NCBI GenBank assembly: GCA_038522375.1
Contig: JBCBKE010000076.1
Coordinates: forward strand, 1 to 13,663
From: UBA5336 sp038522375
GTDB lineage: Bacteria; Pseudomonadota; Alphaproteobacteria; Caulobacterales; Hyphomonadaceae
DNA length: 13,663 nucleotides
Reading direction: 5' to 3'
The position numbers and the translations under genes are program-made. Under the pieces are notes generated by a model. That model was not told the DNA's origin. It ran no database searches and saw only the letters and a list, made by a program, of their open reading frames with translations. Shown one piece after another: positions 1 to 6,279 of this stretch. The first letter of the stretch is position 1, and each line of letters begins with the position of its first letter.

Positions 1-557
1 CGCACCATTCGGTACATGATCGATCTGTCCCAATAGGACACGCCGCTCTCCCTCATGGCTTCGAGAAAGATCTTGTCCGCTTCCTTCCGGCGGCCCTTTT
101 CGCCAATCGCATAGAGGAAATCATGGATCACGGCGGCGGGCGCGTGGGGTCCGAACGGAGGAATCAAGGCTTGAGCGAGGCTCGGGATCGACGCGAAATC
201 GGTTTCGTACCGCACCGGCGCAATCGCCGCGAGCCGCACATTGTCGATCCGGTGCACAAAGGCAAAGGGTTCGAGGATCACCGCAAGCCGGCGGCCTTCC
301 CGCCCTGCGCCCCGCACCACGCCGACCTTGATATGGCCGATAAAGCCGTCATCTTCGCGGTTCAGCAGGTCTTTCACCGATGGACGCGCGATCCCGAAGC
401 TCTCGGCCTGTTGGGGCCGGCGAACCGGCCGGACACTTTCGATATCCCGGAGGATTACAGTATCGGCCTCATCTCCGGCCATCGCAGCGGCGTCGGCCGA
501 AACCTGATCAACAATGGCCGCTTCGTGCTCGGTCCATACTGCGCGTTTCCTCGCCAT
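1..557 (-). CDS. DUF1353 family protein (partial, C-terminus cut by window edge)
   Basis: The minus strand is open from an ATG at 557 to the window edge, giving 185 complete codons. A purine-rich AGGGGG lies just upstream of the ATG. Residues about 115-185 carry the hallmarks of DUF1353: a strand ending in YETDFASIPS (117-126), then AAVIHDFLY (141-149), the acidic/basic stretch RRKEADKIFLEAM (156-168) and RSIMYRMV (178-185). The family is small, of unknown function, and is found both in chromosomes and among phage genes. The N-terminal ~60 residues look like a variable extension rich in Ala, Asp and Arg. No signal peptide is visible, so a cytoplasmic location is inferred. The gene lies 86 bp downstream of trmFO on the same strand. 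The family call is from remembered motif pattern; the function is unknown. Confidence 0.82.
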   Translation of the reverse strand, partial: MARKRAVWTEHEAAIVDQVSADAAAMAGDEADTVILRDIESVRPVRRPQQAESFGIARPSVKDLLNREDDGFIGHIKVGVVRGAGREGRRLAVILEPFAFVHRIDNVRLAAIAPVRYETDFASIPSLAQALIPPFGPHAPAAVIHDFLYAIGEKGRRKEADKIFLEAMRESGVSYWDRSIMYRMV

Positions 558-643
558 GGCGTTGCCCCCTGTCCGATGGCGAAGGTTAAACTCACGATAG
601 CTGCAAAGCCAAGCGTCCATTTACCCGATGACACGCCGAACGA

Positions 644-2059
644 TCAGGCTGCCTTCATGCCCGCCGCTGCATTGGCCGATGCCGAGAGCCATTCATCCGC
701 GTCCCGCAGGGCGCGCGCCGCAACCGAGCGCTTCTTTGCCAGCCCCTTCGCCTTGCCCTTGATCCGCTTGCCCGCCTCGTCATGAAAAACGGTTTCGTCC
801 GGGGGTGGGAACAGGCCGAAATTCACATTCATCGGCTGGAAGGACTGTTTTCCCCCAAGATGTCCCCCCGTGATGTGCCCTAGCAGGGCCCCCAGCGCAG
901 TGGTTGGCGGCGGCGGAGGCAGGGTGATGCCCAGACGCTCCGCTGCGGCGAACCGGCCGGCCAGCAACCCCATGGCAGCGCTTTCGATATAGCCCTCAAC
1001 ACCCGTTATCTGCCCGGCAAAGCGAACAGATTGGCGATGTTTCAGACGCAGCTGTTGATCAAGCAACCGGGGGGCGTTGATGAACGTGTTCCGGTGGATC
1101 CCGCCAAGCCGCGCGAACTGCGCATTTTCCAGCCCTGGGATCATGCGAAACACGTCCGCTTGCGCGCCATACTTCAATTTCGTCTGGAACCCGACAAGGT
1201 TCCAGAGCGTACCCAGGGCGTTGTCCTGGCGAAGCTGGACAATCGCGTGGCATTTCACGTCCGGATTGTGGGGATTGGTCAGTCCTACCGGTTTCATCGG
1301 GCCGAATCTGAGGGTTTCGCGCCCCCTTGCAGCCATCACTTCAATCGGCAGGCATCCTTCGAAATAGGGGGTGTCCTTCTCCCAGTCCTTGAACTCCGTT
1401 TTCGGTGCTGCAACCAGCGCATCGATGAAGGCGTTATATTGGGCTTCATCCATGCCGCAATTGATGTACGCGGCGGTGTCGCCACCGGGACCGGGCTTGT
1501 CATAACGAGACTGACGCCATGCCTTTGCCATGTCGATGCTCTCGGCATGGACGATCGGTGCGATGGCATCGAAGAAGGCCAGGTCCGCTTCCCCCGTTTC
1601 TGCGCGGATCGCCTCGGCTAGCGCGCCCGAGGTCAGCGGTCCTGTCGCGATGATCGTTGATGACCATGCATCGGGCGGGAACCCCGACACTTCGCCGCGC
1701 TCAACCGTCACAAGGGGATGGGCCATCAGTTTTTCGGTCACGGTGTGGGAAAACGCCTCCCGGTCGACGGCCAGCGCGCTACCGGCTGGAACCTGGTGGT
1801 TGTCGCCGGTTGAAATGACGATCCCGCCGGCCCGCCGCATCTCCTCATGCAGGACACCGACGGCATTGCTTGTATGATCATCGGAGCGGAAGGAGTTGGA
1901 GCAGACAAGCTCGGCGAGTTTGTCGGTCTGGTGCGCTTCGGTGCCGCGCGTTCCCCGCATCTCATGCAGGATCACAGGAACACCCATTTGTGCAGCCTGC
2001 CAGGCGGCTTCGGAGCCAGCCATGCCGCCGCCAATGATATGGATCGGATCAGGTTTCAT
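644..2059 (-). CDS. trmFO: TrmFO, folate/FAD-dependent tRNA (uracil-54-C5)-methyltransferase
   Basis: This flavoprotein methylates U54 of the tRNA T-loop to ribothymidine, using methylene-tetrahydrofolate and reduced FAD in the cytoplasm. The predicted protein is 471 residues, normal for the family. The N-terminus has the dinucleotide-binding motif IIGGGMAGSEAA (8-19), then LHEMRG (31-36) and ELVCSNSFRSDD (50-61), in which C53 matches the cysteine that forms the flavin adduct. A second conserved Cys sits in YINCGMDEAQYNAF. The C-terminus has the GALLGHITGG and MNVNFGLFPP blocks. The frame stays open for 55 more codons upstream, but homology starts at MKPDPIHIIGG, so the ATG at 2059 is chosen. 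The ribosome site before it is weak. It is divergent from the membrane protein gene at 2185. Confidence 0.97.
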   Translation of the reverse strand: MKPDPIHIIGGGMAGSEAAWQAAQMGVPVILHEMRGTRGTEAHQTDKLAELVCSNSFRSDDHTSNAVGVLHEEMRRAGGIVISTGDNHQVPAGSALAVDREAFSHTVTEKLMAHPLVTVERGEVSGFPPDAWSSTIIATGPLTSGALAEAIRAETGEADLAFFDAIAPIVHAESIDMAKAWRQSRYDKPGPGGDTAAYINCGMDEAQYNAFIDALVAAPKTEFKDWEKDTPYFEGCLPIEVMAARGRETLRFGPMKPVGLTNPHNPDVKCHAIVQLRQDNALGTLWNLVGFQTKLKYGAQADVFRMIPGLENAQFARLGGIHRNTFINAPRLLDQQLRLKHRQSVRFAGQITGVEGYIESAAMGLLAGRFAAAERLGITLPPPPPTTALGALLGHITGGHLGGKQSFQPMNVNFGLFPPPDETVFHDEAGKRIKGKAKGLAKKRSVAARALRDADEWLSASANAAAGMKAA

Positions 2060-2067
2060 GGACCGAG

Positions 2068-2084
2068 GTGTGCGTGGCCCACAC
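2068..2084. promoter_or_regulatory. Inverted repeat in the trmFO / membrane-protein divergent promoter gap
   Basis: GTGTG (2068-2072) and CACAC (2080-2084) are perfect inverted arms around a 7-base centre. The repeat begins 9 bp upstream of the trmFO ATG, inside the 125-bp gap that must hold both divergent promoters. It could form a hairpin in the trmFO leader or be a protein site. No convincing -35/-10 pair was picked out. Confidence 0.25.
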
Positions 2085-2184
2085 GCTGCGGTCAAGCGCC
2101 CCGTTGCCGCCAAACCTGGCCCACTTACTTCACCATCGGCAGGAAAGACGAGAGGAGGCGACCATCGAACAGGGCGGAACCACC

Positions 2185-2940
2185 ATGGGTCTGTTGGGTG
2201 CAATGCTCCGGGTGGGGCCGCCAACGCTTCGCACAGCCGCCGGCCCCACCCTTGTTGCCTGGGTGCTGATGACCGGTTCCTGGTGGCTCGTTTCGGGGAT
2301 CGGCATGCGGGGGCTGTTGGGGATGGCCATCGGGGCGGTGCTGCTCGGATGGGTGCTGCACCGTCTCAGGGGCGGTGATCAGCCGGTGTTTGCTGCCCTT
2401 GGCCGCGTTGCCCTCTCCACGGGGCTGATCTCGCTCGTGCTTGGCTTTTTTCTCCTGTTGGCGGTCATGGCCGGCTGGATCATCGTTTTCGGCATCATGG
2501 TGAGTTCAGGTTTCGAGTTCGAGACGGCAGGTGCTGACCCGGCAGACTTCAATGCGGCCTTCGCCGTGTTCCTCGATCAACCGGCAGGGCAGATTTCCCA
2601 GGCTGTAATCTGGCTGGCCCTTGCCGTATGGGGATTGGCGGCGGTGCGGAGCCTGCCCTTTGCAACCGGAACAGTCTTGTTCGGCCGGGCCATTGTTCTC
2701 GAAGCATTCAACTGGACGCGGGGCCGCGCGGTGCGCATGTTTCCGGTGCTCGTGCTTGCACTGCTGCCTGGGGTGTTTCTCGCCTGGCTGTCTGGGCGCG
2801 CCTCGATTGACGCGCCGGTGGCGCAAATCGCCATCGCGGCAGCCGGTACCGTTCTGGCTTGGCTCGGCCTCGCCAACGCCAGTCAGATCAGTTTCGACGA
2901 TAGCCATGCGGGGCGAGAACAGTTCCGCGAATCTCATTAA
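2185..2940 (+). CDS. Unrecognised polytopic inner-membrane protein
   Basis: The product is 251 residues and strongly hydrophobic. Likely membrane segments lie at about 20-38, 41-58, 76-104, 138-155, 184-202 and 211-229, with a polar loop at 105-137 and a short charged tail. The stretch LEAFNWTRGRAVRMFPVLV (172-190), a Trp-Thr-Arg-Gly turn followed by a basic-flanked membrane helix, resembles the repeat motif of several uncharacterised bacterial integral membrane families, but I cannot name one. The ATG at 2185 is preferred over upstream in-frame starts because GGCGGA lies about 8 bases before it and the upstream residues are not hydrophobic. It is divergent from trmFO. The small gene at 3009 follows 68 bp later on the same strand and may be co-transcribed. 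No enzymatic motif is visible. Confidence 0.8.
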   Translation: MGLLGAMLRVGPPTLRTAAGPTLVAWVLMTGSWWLVSGIGMRGLLGMAIGAVLLGWVLHRLRGGDQPVFAALGRVALSTGLISLVLGFFLLLAVMAGWIIVFGIMVSSGFEFETAGADPADFNAAFAVFLDQPAGQISQAVIWLALAVWGLAAVRSLPFATGTVLFGRAIVLEAFNWTRGRAVRMFPVLVLALLPGVFLAWLSGRASIDAPVAQIAIAAAGTVLAWLGLANASQISFDDSHAGREQFRESH

Positions 2941-3008
2941 ATTAGAAAAAGAGGTTAGGCTTTCGTTAGGGCGGCCATGACAATCTGAGAACTCGGAGGA
3001 ACGTGTCC

Positions 3009-3287
3009 ATGGCCCAGGCAAATCGGAACCCCAACTCTAATCGCGCTTTCGCGCCCTTTGCTGATGCAACGCGGCGAGGCGTTTCCTCCGTGTCCGGCAA
3101 TACCGGCTCGGCACAACCCGTTCCGTCGCCAGCCAAGGCCCTCCAGGCCGTCCTTGAAGCGTCCGTCGAAGCGCAGCCGATGGGATACGTCCAAGCCTAT
3201 TCGCCACGAACCGTAACTGCATCTGTTGTCACGCTTTGCCTGGCATTCTGGATGGCGATTTACCTGGCAGCATCGGCAGCGCTTTAG
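3009..3287 (+). CDS. Small hypothetical protein with a single C-terminal membrane segment
   Basis: The product is 92 residues. About 65 polar residues, rich in Ser, Pro, Ala and Asn and probably disordered, precede one hydrophobic segment at about 68-90 that runs almost to the C-terminus. This is a tail-anchored layout. The ATG at 3009 is chosen over an in-frame GTG at 3003 because GGAGGA (2995-3000) lies 8 bases before the ATG but only 2 before the GTG. It follows the polytopic membrane protein gene by 68 bp. It converges with yqgE, with only 10 bp between the two stop codons. I do not recognise a family. The good ribosome site and consistent codon use argue that it is real, but shortness limits certainty. 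Confidence 0.68.
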   Translation: MAQANRNPNSNRAFAPFADATRRGVSSVSGNTGSAQPVPSPAKALQAVLEASVEAQPMGYVQAYSPRTVTASVVTLCLAFWMAIYLAASAAL

Positions 3288-3297
3288 CGGGCCAGGG

Positions 3298-3858
3298 TCA
3301 AGCGCGGCCTGGTGCTGCCTGCAACCGGCCGGATGATACGCCAATACCCTTCAGCGCCCGTTGCCACTTGGTGTCAAAGTCCCTGCCGAACAGGATTTCC
3401 CAATCCGGTTCTCCGACCAGCCAGGCATTCTCCTTCAACTCCAGTTCCAATTGGCCCGGCCCCCATCCTGAGTAGCCGAGTGCCAGGGTCCAGTTCCGCG
3501 GCCGGTCGTCCGATGCAATGGCGTGGAGCACTTCACGGGTCGCTGTCAGACACAAATCGGACTGAATGGCCAGCGTCGCCTCGGCGCAACAGAAGTCGCT
3601 GCTGTGGAGGACAAACCCGCGATCGCTCCCCACGGGCCCGCCATCCAGGATCGTGCCTGATGGCAGGTCGCTGTCCATGGGAATGTCCAGTTGTTCCAGC
3701 AGTTCTGGAATGGAGAGATCGCCGAAGGGCTTGTTGACGACAATCCCCATCGCATAGTCCTCATTGTGGGCGCAAACCAGAATGACGGAGCGTGAAAACC
3801 GCTGGTCCCCGATGCTGGGCATCGCGATCAGGAGCTTTCCGGTCAGGTCAGTCGTCAT
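3298..3858 (-). CDS. yqgE: YqgE/AlgH family protein (UPF0301)
   Basis: The 186-residue product matches the UPF0301 family along its whole length. Visible blocks are LTGKLLIAMPSIGD (5-18), FSRSVILVCAHNEDYAMGIVVNKP (21-44), GTILDGGPVG and a C-terminal LGYSGWGPGQLELELKENAW. Members are about 180-200 residues, cytoplasmic, and of poorly defined function; the Pseudomonas AlgH name comes from an effect on alginate regulation. In other alphaproteobacteria the gene is often near a peroxiredoxin or other stress genes, as here, where it is divergent from the peroxiredoxin gene with a 119-bp shared promoter gap. The ATG at 3858 has AGGGG about 9 bases upstream. Family membership is firm; the biological role is not. 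Confidence 0.95.
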   Translation of the reverse strand: MTTDLTGKLLIAMPSIGDQRFSRSVILVCAHNEDYAMGIVVNKPFGDLSIPELLEQLDIPMDSDLPSGTILDGGPVGSDRGFVLHSSDFCCAEATLAIQSDLCLTATREVLHAIASDDRPRNWTLALGYSGWGPGQLELELKENAWLVGEPDWEILFGRDFDTKWQRALKGIGVSSGRLQAAPGRA

Positions 3859-3871
3859 CTCTCTACACCCC

Positions 3872-3908
3872 TATTGGCAGAGGCTCGGCTATTCGCCGAT
3901 TATTGGCA
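3872..3908. repeat. Direct repeat TATTGGCA in the yqgE / peroxiredoxin divergent promoter gap
   Basis: TATTGGCA occurs at 3872-3879 and again at 3901-3908, and each copy is followed by a related AGGCTCG-containing stretch. Both copies lie in the 119-bp gap between divergent genes, where operators for either gene would be placed. The centre-to-centre distance is 29 bp. No regulator family can be named from this. Confidence 0.3.
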
Positions 3909-3977
3909 AGGGTCAGGCTCGAATTCCGCTGACATTCGCCCTATCATGGTATCGAACCTCGAACACGGAGAACCACG

Positions 3978-4460
3978 ATGACCATCAAAGCGGGCGACAA
4001 GCTACCGGATGCGACCTTTATGGAAATGACCGCTGACGGGCCGGTTCCGCGCTCCACTGCTGATGTGTTTGCGGGAAAAACTGTTGCCCTGTTTGCCGTG
4101 CCGGGCGCCTTCACGCCCACATGCTCTGCAAAACACCTCCCCGGGTTTGTGGAGAAGGCCGGCGATCTCAACGCAAAGGGCGTCGATGAGATCGTTTGCA
4201 CATCGGTCAACGATGCGTTTGTGATGGGTGCCTGGGCGGAGCAGTCCGGTGCCGGAACCGTTGTGCGTATGCTGGCCGATGGGAACGGGGCGTTTGCGAA
4301 GGCCATCGGTCTGGAGCTGGACGCGTCCGGTTTCGGCATGGGCCATCGCTCCCAGCGGTATTCAATGCTGATCAAGGACGGCACCGTCGCCCAACTCAAT
4401 GTCGAGGACGGGCCTGCATTCGAGGTTTCCAGCGCCGACTATCTGCTCGCCCAACTCTGA
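3978..4460 (+). CDS. Peroxiredoxin, PRX5-like subfamily
   Basis: This thiol peroxidase reduces hydrogen peroxide and alkyl hydroperoxides in the cytoplasm, usually using glutathione/glutaredoxin or thioredoxin as reductant. The 160-residue protein has the subfamily pattern throughout: PGAFTPTCS (42-50) with peroxidatic Cys49 and Thr46, CTSVNDAFVMGAW (74-86), MLADGNGAFAKAIGL (98-112) and HRSQRYSML (123-131) with the active-site Arg127. Cys74 could act in disulphide formation, but its role is not shown by sequence alone. The ATG at 3978 is preceded by GGAG at 3967-3970. There is no glutaredoxin domain fused to the C-terminus. It is divergent from yqgE and convergent with lexA. Confidence 0.95.
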   Translation: MTIKAGDKLPDATFMEMTADGPVPRSTADVFAGKTVALFAVPGAFTPTCSAKHLPGFVEKAGDLNAKGVDEIVCTSVNDAFVMGAWAEQSGAGTVVRMLADGNGAFAKAIGLELDASGFGMGHRSQRYSMLIKDGTVAQLNVEDGPAFEVSSADYLLAQL

Positions 4461-4733
4461 CACCTCTGCGTCACGTTGGAGGCGGCCCAGGTCAGTATCG
4501 CACAGCCTGTCGGCATTGAGCTGCCTCCATTGATCGCAGTCAGGGCGGCAACAGCCTGCCAAGCCCTGAGCCGCTGAAAGCGGCCCCTGATCCCCAGGCC
4601 CCTGACCCTCTGGACATGGCGCCGCCCAATGCTGAAAGCGCCAGTCTTCCCCTCGTCCCCGGACCGTCGCTCCGGATACCTGTTCCAGAGCGACTGTTCG
4701 TTCGATGATTATCCCGTTCGCCTCTAACTGGCT
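4461..4733. other. Intergenic gap between convergent prx and lexA
   Basis: No gene is called in these 273 bp. Frames on the plus strand read as short Pro- and Ala-rich pieces (one from 4461 to about 4577, another from about 4519 to a TGA near 4706). Neither has a credible start codon with a ribosome site. On the minus strand there is a 66-codon frame that overlaps prx. A compact hairpin lies at 4570-4584. The rest is unassigned; it may be the decayed remains of a gene or only the 3' ends of both transcripts. Confidence 0.5.
4570..4584. terminator. Hairpin in the prx/lexA convergent gap, possible bidirectional terminator
   Basis: GCCGCT (4570-4575), a GAA triloop and AGCGGC (4579-4584) form a perfect 6-bp GC-rich stem. 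It lies about 110 bp after the prx stop and 150 bp after the lexA stop. There is no T-tract on either side, so it is not a canonical intrinsic terminator and may be only a 3'-end-stabilising hairpin. Confidence 0.35.
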
Positions 4734-5414
4734 TTAGTCATAGCGCCTGATGAGTGCGACGAGCCGACCTTGGATGCGAACCCGATCTGGTCCGAAGATG
4801 CGTGTCTCAAAGGCCGGGTTCGCCGCCTCTAGCGCCACGGAGGCGCCTTTCCGGCGGATGCGCTTCAAGGTCGCTTCTTCCTCATCGATCAGCGCAACCA
4901 CAATATCGCCATTGCTCGCATCATCGGTCCGCTTGAGGATGATGAGGTCGCCATCATGAATCCCGGCCTCGATCATGGATTCGCCTTCAACCTGAAGCGC
5001 GAAATGTTCGTCATTATCGGGCAGGTCCAAGGGCGCTGAAATACGGTCCTGCTCGTGCTGGATCGCTGCAATCGGCACCCCGGCTGCAATCTTGCCCAGG
5101 ACAGGCACTGATTTGGCGCCTGCTTCGACGGCCTGCCCTCCCGATATGACGCTCGGCCTGAATGGCATACGGCCGCCTGGCGGTGCAGAGGGCGTCGCTG
5201 ACTCCGGGAGCTTGACCACTTCGAGGGCCCTTGCACGGTTTGGCAATCGCCGAATAAATCCCCGTTCTTCCAACGCCGTAATCAACCGGTGGATCCCGGA
5301 CTTGGACGCCAGGTTCAGCGCTTCCTTCATCTCATCAAACGACGGAGACACTCCGTCTTCCTTGATCCGTTCATGGATGAAGAGAAGCAGTTCTTTCTGT
5401 TTGGCCGTTAACAC
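4734..5414 (-). CDS. lexA: LexA, SOS-response repressor and autopeptidase
   Basis: LexA represses DNA-damage genes and inactivates itself when activated RecA filaments trigger self-cleavage. The 226-residue product has the winged-helix N-terminus MLTAKQKELLLFIHERI with GVSPSFDEMKEAL (21-33) and the SGIHRLITALEERGFI recognition region (39-54). A Pro/Ser-rich linker at about 70-90 follows, then the peptidase domain. The cleavage bond is Ala111-Gly112 in KIAAGVP. The catalytic pair is Ser146 in VEGESM and Lys184 in ATLKRI. The start is a GTG at 5414, with GGAGGT 6 bases upstream. A recognisable promoter and an SOS box lie directly upstream, so it is likely autoregulated. It follows trpC by 67 bp on the same strand. 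Length and N-terminal sequence fit the alphaproteobacterial type. Confidence 0.98.
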   Translation of the reverse strand: MLTAKQKELLLFIHERIKEDGVSPSFDEMKEALNLASKSGIHRLITALEERGFIRRLPNRARALEVVKLPESATPSAPPGGRMPFRPSVISGGQAVEAGAKSVPVLGKIAAGVPIAAIQHEQDRISAPLDLPDNDEHFALQVEGESMIEAGIHDGDLIILKRTDDASNGDIVVALIDEEEATLKRIRRKGASVALEAANPAFETRIFGPDRVRIQGRLVALIRRYD

Positions 5415-5449
5415 GGGCGCACCTCCAGCAGGACTCTTTGTTCACAAGT

Positions 5450-5464
5450 GTTCTACTCGCGTTC
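5450..5464. promoter_or_regulatory. SOS box (LexA operator) upstream of lexA
   Basis: GTTC (5450-5453), 7 bases and GTTC (5461-5464) match the direct-repeat alphaproteobacterial LexA operator GTTC-N7-GTTC exactly. An additional GTTC at 5440-5443 sits 6 bases from the first copy. The site overlaps the predicted -10 and spacer of the lexA promoter and lies 36 bp before the GTG start, as expected for autorepression. Confidence 0.9.
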
Positions 5465-5478
5465 CTGTTGTGGGTCAA
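5450..5478 (-). promoter_or_regulatory. lexA promoter (-35 and -10)
   Basis: On the minus strand, TTGACC (5478-5473) is followed after exactly 17 bases by TAGAAC (5455-5450), a good -35 and an acceptable -10. The predicted transcript start is near 5443, leaving a leader of about 28 bases that contains the GGAGGT ribosome site. The -10 coincides with a GTTC half-site of the SOS box, so bound LexA would block polymerase. Confidence 0.7.
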
Positions 5479-5481
5479 CTC

Positions 5482-6276
5482 CTATGCGTTGCGTAATTCG
5501 CGCGTGGCAGCGGTTCTGTTCGGGGCGCCCATCAAGCTCTCCCCGATCAGAAATCGTCGGGCGCCGGACATTTGTAGCCGCCTGATATCGCCGGTCGTCC
5601 TGATCCCGCTTTCGGCAATCCAGGCACGGTCTCCGGGCAGCAAGGGCGCCAGGTGTTCGCTGACGCCCAGGTCGGTTGTCATCGTCTTGAGGTTCCGATT
5701 GTTGATCCCGATCACCCCGGGCAGGTCCAGGGTCAAGGCCCGGTCAAGCTCGGCGGCATCATGGACCTCGATCACCACATCCATGCCGAGGTCCTTCGCC
5801 AGCACGGTCATCTCCAGGGCCGCGCCATCGTCAAGCGCCGCCATGATCACAAGGATGGCGTCGGCGCCGTGCGCCCTTGCCTCGACGATCTGATAGGGAT
5901 CGACCATGAAATCCTTGCGAAGCAGCGGCAACGTCACCGCCTCGCCGATGGCTCTCAAATCTTCCAGACTTCCCCCGAAACTCGGCCCGTCGGTCAGGAT
6001 CGAGAGGCAGGCCGCACCGCCCGCTTCGTAGGCCCGCGCAATTTGCACGGGATCCGCTCCGGGCAGGATATCGCCGGCCGATGGGCTTTTCCGTTTCAAC
6101 TCACAGATCAGTGCATTCGCGCCATTTTTCACCGCCTGGTCCATGGCCGCTGCAAATCCCCGTGGGTCGGAGACTTCAGCCAACAGGGAGTCCAGCTGGC
6201 GCAAGGGGGTGGCGCGTTTAGCGGCTGCTACCTCTTCGGCCTTGTAGGCCAGGATCCTGTCGAGGGCCGTCACCAC
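5482..6276 (-). CDS. trpC: TrpC, indole-3-glycerol-phosphate synthase
   Basis: This is the fourth step of tryptophan synthesis: ring closure of carboxyphenylamino-deoxyribulose phosphate to indole-glycerol phosphate, in the cytoplasm. The 264-residue monofunctional TIM-barrel protein shows CELKRKSPS (58-66; Glu59, Lys61), FGGSLEDL (100-107), PLLRKDFMVDPYQI (117-130; Lys121), VVIEVHD (167-173; Glu170), GINNRNL (190-196; Asn192) and IAESGI (220-225; Glu222). There is no fused TrpF domain. The start is GTG at 6276, immediately followed by a second GTG. AAGGA lies 7 bases upstream, inside the end of trpD. Only 3 bp separate the trpD stop from this start, so coupled translation is likely. lexA follows downstream. 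Confidence 0.97.
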   Translation of the reverse strand: MVTALDRILAYKAEEVAAAKRATPLRQLDSLLAEVSDPRGFAAAMDQAVKNGANALICELKRKSPSAGDILPGADPVQIARAYEAGGAACLSILTDGPSFGGSLEDLRAIGEAVTLPLLRKDFMVDPYQIVEARAHGADAILVIMAALDDGAALEMTVLAKDLGMDVVIEVHDAAELDRALTLDLPGVIGINNRNLKTMTTDLGVSEHLAPLLPGDRAWIAESGIRTTGDIRRLQMSGARRFLIGESLMGAPNRTAATRELRNA

Positions 6277-6279
6277 GGT

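Noticed and set aside
1031..1621. 196-codon plus-strand frame inside trmFO
   Set aside because: It lies fully antisense to the conserved core of TrmFO and shows no recognisable motif or ribosome site.
4196..4519. 107-codon plus-strand frame over the end of the peroxiredoxin gene
   Set aside because: Out-of-frame shadow of the peroxiredoxin; Arg/His/Gly-rich with no family resemblance.
4685..4705. GTTCGTTC near the end of lexA as a second SOS box
   Set aside because: The two GTTC units are adjacent with no 7-base spacing, and the site is at the 3' end of convergent genes rather than in a promoter.
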